A DNA stretch of 16,359 nt from an uncultured Ruminococcus sp. (lineage in GTDB: Bacteria > Bacillota_A > Clostridia > Oscillospirales > Acutalibacteraceae): NCBI GenBank assembly GCA_902773395.1, contig CACYEJ010000271.1, forward strand, positions 1 to 16,359, in the 5' to 3' direction. Positions within the stretch are counted from its first letter, which is position 1. Every line of letters begins with the position of its first letter. Under the pieces are notes generated by a model, which had not been told where the DNA came from, ran no database searches, and saw nothing but the letters and a program-made list of their open reading frames with translations. The translations under genes were made by a program, and so were the position numbers. This document shows positions 14,648 to 16,359 of this stretch, one piece after another.

Positions 14648-15868
14648 CTATTGATTTTCTGTTAAGTTGTCTTTTTCATTTATTATACTAAAATCATCAT
14701 TTAGTATAATTTCACTTTTTTCGCCGATATCCTCTTCACAAGTATAATTAATATCATAATAATAATTTTCATCATCAGCTGAGTATTTTATATTTCGGCT
14801 GATGATTTTTTTATCATTATAATTAAACAGCTCGCTTAGAAGCATTTCAGTTTGAAATATTTTCTCGGCGGATTGCTTATTGATGATAGTTTTATTTTCA
14901 TTATAAAAATAAATATTTTCGTTGATTAAAGAAAATGATGCCGTTTCATTCTGAAAGTTTGCCCTGCACTCGTTTATAAAAGACAAACATTTTTCATTAG
15001 ACAAGTAATACTTTGGCTTCAAAGGAATTACAATATTGAATAAACGACATGACAATCTGCTGATATTTTCAGGATTATATTGTACAGCAGTACAGTTTTT
15101 GGTAATGCTGAATTTTTCTGTATGTTCTGTCTTTGCCCAAACAATACCGTCTGCTGTACTGAGATGCGTTCCACCAAGCTCCGTTTCTACAAAGCCGCTA
15201 ATCAATAGGTTTCCTTTTGCAACAGCATCGCCGCTTTTTACAACTGCTGAACCACTGTAGGCATCTACACGAATAATCTGAGCATCTGTATTAGCCTTTA
15301 TATTATAAGGAGTATCATCGTGGATATCTCCTTTTTCCGTTACCTCGCTGATGTTTACTTCGCCTTTGCTTCCGTCAACATTGACAGTAATCCATGATAC
15401 ATTTCCAAATCTTATCATAGCATCTGTTTGTATGTTTTTCAGGCTTGTGAACCTATTCCTTGCACCCTCGTAAACACCAACGTCATTCATCACGGATTTT
15501 GCGTTGATGTAGCTCATATCATTAAAGCCGTAAATATCTATATTCCATAGGTACATAGACAAAAGCTTGAAAATTAACAGGAAACATATCATGCCTATTG
15601 GCAGACCAATTCGATTCATATTTCTGTTTATGAAAAAAGGGATACCGTATTTTGATTCAATACGGATTTTATTGCTCGTGCGGCGTGAAAGTTTTCGTAT
15701 ATATTTATAATTCGATGCAATTGTAGTACAGTAAACAACACCGTCCTTACTTTTTACACCCCATACATTTACACCGTTGTAGGTTAATATGTTCACAAAT
15801 TTCTCAGGACAGCTCCCTGTTATCCTGAATACGATATATCCTCTTATAAACCTCAACAGCCTAACCAC
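14648..15868 (-). CDS. yqfD: Sporulation protein YqfD
   Basis: A 406-residue protein close to the Bacillus YqfD length (about 398). It starts VVRLLRFIRGYIVFRITG, followed by a segment ending RIESKYGIPFF, a hydrophobic membrane anchor (GLPIGMICFLLIFKLLSMYLW) and a large extracytoplasmic region with WNIDIYGF, GNVSWITVNVDGSKGEVNI, and GDAVAKGNLLISG. YqfD is a known sporulation protein, sigma-E dependent in Bacillus; its biochemical role is unclear. I place the start at the GTG at 15868. AAAGGAG lies 8 bases upstream, and the yqfC stop is only 4 bases before, giving translational coupling. A longer frame to 15922 would overlap yqfC and has no such site. The 3' end carries terminator hairpins serving the opposite gene. 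phoH, the usual downstream partner, is absent. Confidence 0.9.
   Translation of the reverse strand: MVRLLRFIRGYIVFRITGSCPEKFVNILTYNGVNVWGVKSKDGVVYCTTIASNYKYIRKLSRRTSNKIRIESKYGIPFFINRNMNRIGLPIGMICFLLIFKLLSMYLWNIDIYGFNDMSYINAKSVMNDVGVYEGARNRFTSLKNIQTDAMIRFGNVSWITVNVDGSKGEVNISEVTEKGDIHDDTPYNIKANTDAQIIRVDAYSGSAVVKSGDAVAKGNLLISGFVETELGGTHLSTADGIVWAKTEHTEKFSITKNCTAVQYNPENISRLSCRLFNIVIPLKPKYYLSNEKCLSFINECRANFQNETASFSLINENIYFYNENKTIINKQSAEKIFQTEMLLSELFNYNDKKIISRNIKYSADDENYYYDINYTCEEDIGEKSEIILNDDFSIINEKDNLTENQ
14683..14709 (+). repeat. Perfect 10-bp inverted repeat within the 3' end of yqfD
   Basis: TTATACTAAA (14683-14692) and TTTAGTATAA (14700-14709) form a perfect stem with a 7-base loop about 40 bases past the radical SAM stop codon. 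On the plus strand it is followed by TTTCACTTTTTT. It may act as a first, weak terminator for the radical SAM gene while encoding residues near the YqfD C-terminus. Confidence 0.55.
14771..14812 (+). terminator. Intrinsic terminator of the radical SAM gene inside yqfD
   Basis: ATCATCAGCTGA (14771-14782) pairs with TTCGGCTGATGAT (14794-14806) over 12 positions including one G-U, with a loop of about 12 bases, and is followed directly by a run of T (14806-14812). This is a classic plus-strand terminator about 130 bases beyond the radical SAM stop codon, lying wholly in yqfD coding sequence. In the yqfD direction the hairpin is not followed by a U tract, so yqfD should read through. Confidence 0.75.
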
Positions 15869-15872
15869 AACA

Positions 15873-16166
15873 TCATCTCCTTTCGATAAATTCAATACCT
15901 GATATTTTGCCCTCGATAACAACCGAATTCACACTCAGGTACTTTATATTCAATTTTTGACCGCTGACTGAAATCAATCCGCAAGCTGTCTTTATCATAA
16001 CAGCATAGTCGGAATATTCTGCTATTCCTTTGCAGCCGTCAAGCGTTAATTCTCTGCTGCCAATAATCTGCAAGGTAGGAATATGCGTTAATTCTGCCGG
16101 AAGAATATTTCTTATGTCACTTATATTTTGTCTGACGGACTTTTTCTCGCTGCTGCTCTTCCCCAT
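15873..16166 (-). CDS. yqfC: Sporulation protein YqfC
   Basis: A 97-residue protein of the YqfC family, close to the family's usual size. Recognisable features: PAELTHIPTLQIIGSRELTLDGCKGIAEYSD, the core resembling the PRC-like/YabP-YqfC fold, and the ending VVIEGKISGIEFIE. Family members are sporulation proteins and are usually encoded immediately before yqfD, as here (stop and start 4 bases apart). In Bacillus the pair belongs to the sigma-E regulon. I chose the ATG at 16166, 10 bases after AGGAGGGG. The TTG at 16175 is in frame but almost abuts the ribosome binding site. A sigma-E-like promoter lies upstream. Confidence 0.9.
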   Translation of the reverse strand: MGKSSSEKKSVRQNISDIRNILPAELTHIPTLQIIGSRELTLDGCKGIAEYSDYAVMIKTACGLISVSGQKLNIKYLSVNSVVIEGKISGIEFIERR

Positions 16167-16200
16167 TTTGTTCAATCCCCTCCTATTTTTTATACGCTAA

Positions 16201-16229
16201 TTTATATGCTTGAAATTCTGAAAAAATGA
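16201..16229 (-). promoter_or_regulatory. Sigma-E-type promoter of yqfC-yqfD
   Basis: On the minus strand TCATTTT (16229-16223), a 14-base spacer and CATATAAA (16208-16201) match the sigma-E consensus KMATATT-N14/15-CATACAHT at 6 of 7 and 6 of 8 positions. The -10 ends 16 bases before AGGAGGGG. Known sigma-E control of yqfCD in Bacillus supports the call. Confidence 0.55.
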
Positions 16230-16271
16230 ACTTAAATTGATTATACTCAAAAACTAAAAGATTCGGCATTT

Positions 16272-16323
16272 AAAAGTTTTGATCAAACTTTTTCAAAAGT
16301 TTGCGGGTCGAGGGCAGAGCCCC
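16272..16323. repeat. Compact repeat with two alternative hairpins and a GC-rich palindrome
   Basis: AAAAGTTT (16272-16279), AAACTTTT (16285-16292) and AAAAGTTT (16295-16302) share the middle arm, so either the first or the second hairpin can form. GCGGGTCGA then leads to GGGC-AGA-GCCC (16312-16322). The arrangement resembles an interspersed intergenic repeat I associate with Ruminococcaceae genomes. Only one copy is in this window, so its repeat status cannot be shown here. Confidence 0.5.
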
Positions 16324-16359
16324 GTCGCTGACGCAACAAAGCTGCATAGAAAAATAAAC

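Noticed and set aside
15869..15922. Upstream in-frame extension of yqfD
   Set aside because: It overlaps the end of yqfC and lacks a ribosome binding site. The GTG at 15868 has AAAGGAG at proper distance and starts with the family's usual N-terminus.

Overview
The window is AT-rich chromosomal DNA from an endospore-forming, Gram-positive anaerobe. The best fit is the Clostridia, and within it the Oscillospiraceae/Ruminococcaceae group of gut bacteria. The evidence is the pair spoIIGA-sigE, the pair yqfC-yqfD, a meso-diaminopimelate dehydrogenase, clostridial-type MurD motifs, frequent TTG and GTG starts, and strong AGGAGG-type ribosome binding sites. The taxonomic placement is inference; no rRNA or species marker is present. 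I see no tRNA, rRNA, CRISPR array, transposase or prophage gene.

Layout. Positions 1-6963 are all on the minus strand. In transcription order they are murD, two M42 aminopeptidase genes, a GNAT gene (a tight operon), ddh with its own promoter, a DUF5662 gene, and a membrane-anchored C39-like peptidase that runs off the left edge. A 0.5-kb AT-rich divergent spacer (6964-7489) follows. Then, on the plus strand, come spoIIGA, sigE and a TIGR04086 membrane protein. A strong bidirectional terminator (9763-9824) separates these from apbE on the minus strand. apbE is divergent from rodA (plus). rodA converges on pgeF (minus) across a second bidirectional terminator. A 71-residue six-cysteine protein diverges from pgeF. 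Next is a PflX-like radical SAM gene with a hairpin-forming leader. It converges, with 3 bases between, on yqfC-yqfD (minus). The right edge holds a compact repeat with two mutually exclusive hairpins.

How the genes fit together. Two themes dominate: peptidoglycan (ddh makes meso-diaminopimelate, MurD adds D-Glu, RodA polymerises glycan, PgeF removes mis-built precursors) and the mother-cell programme of sporulation (SpoIIGA processes pro-sigma-E; YqfC/YqfD are sporulation proteins). Promoter-like sequences with sigma-E-type spacing and an identical 11-bp -10 region lie before yqfC and before the TIGR04086 gene, so sigma-E made here may drive both. The window is mostly ordinary core genome. 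The items most worth checking are the matched sporulation-type promoters, an intrinsic terminator buried in the yqfD coding region, the structured leader of the radical SAM gene, the possible AUU start of the C39-like gene, and the small cysteine protein.
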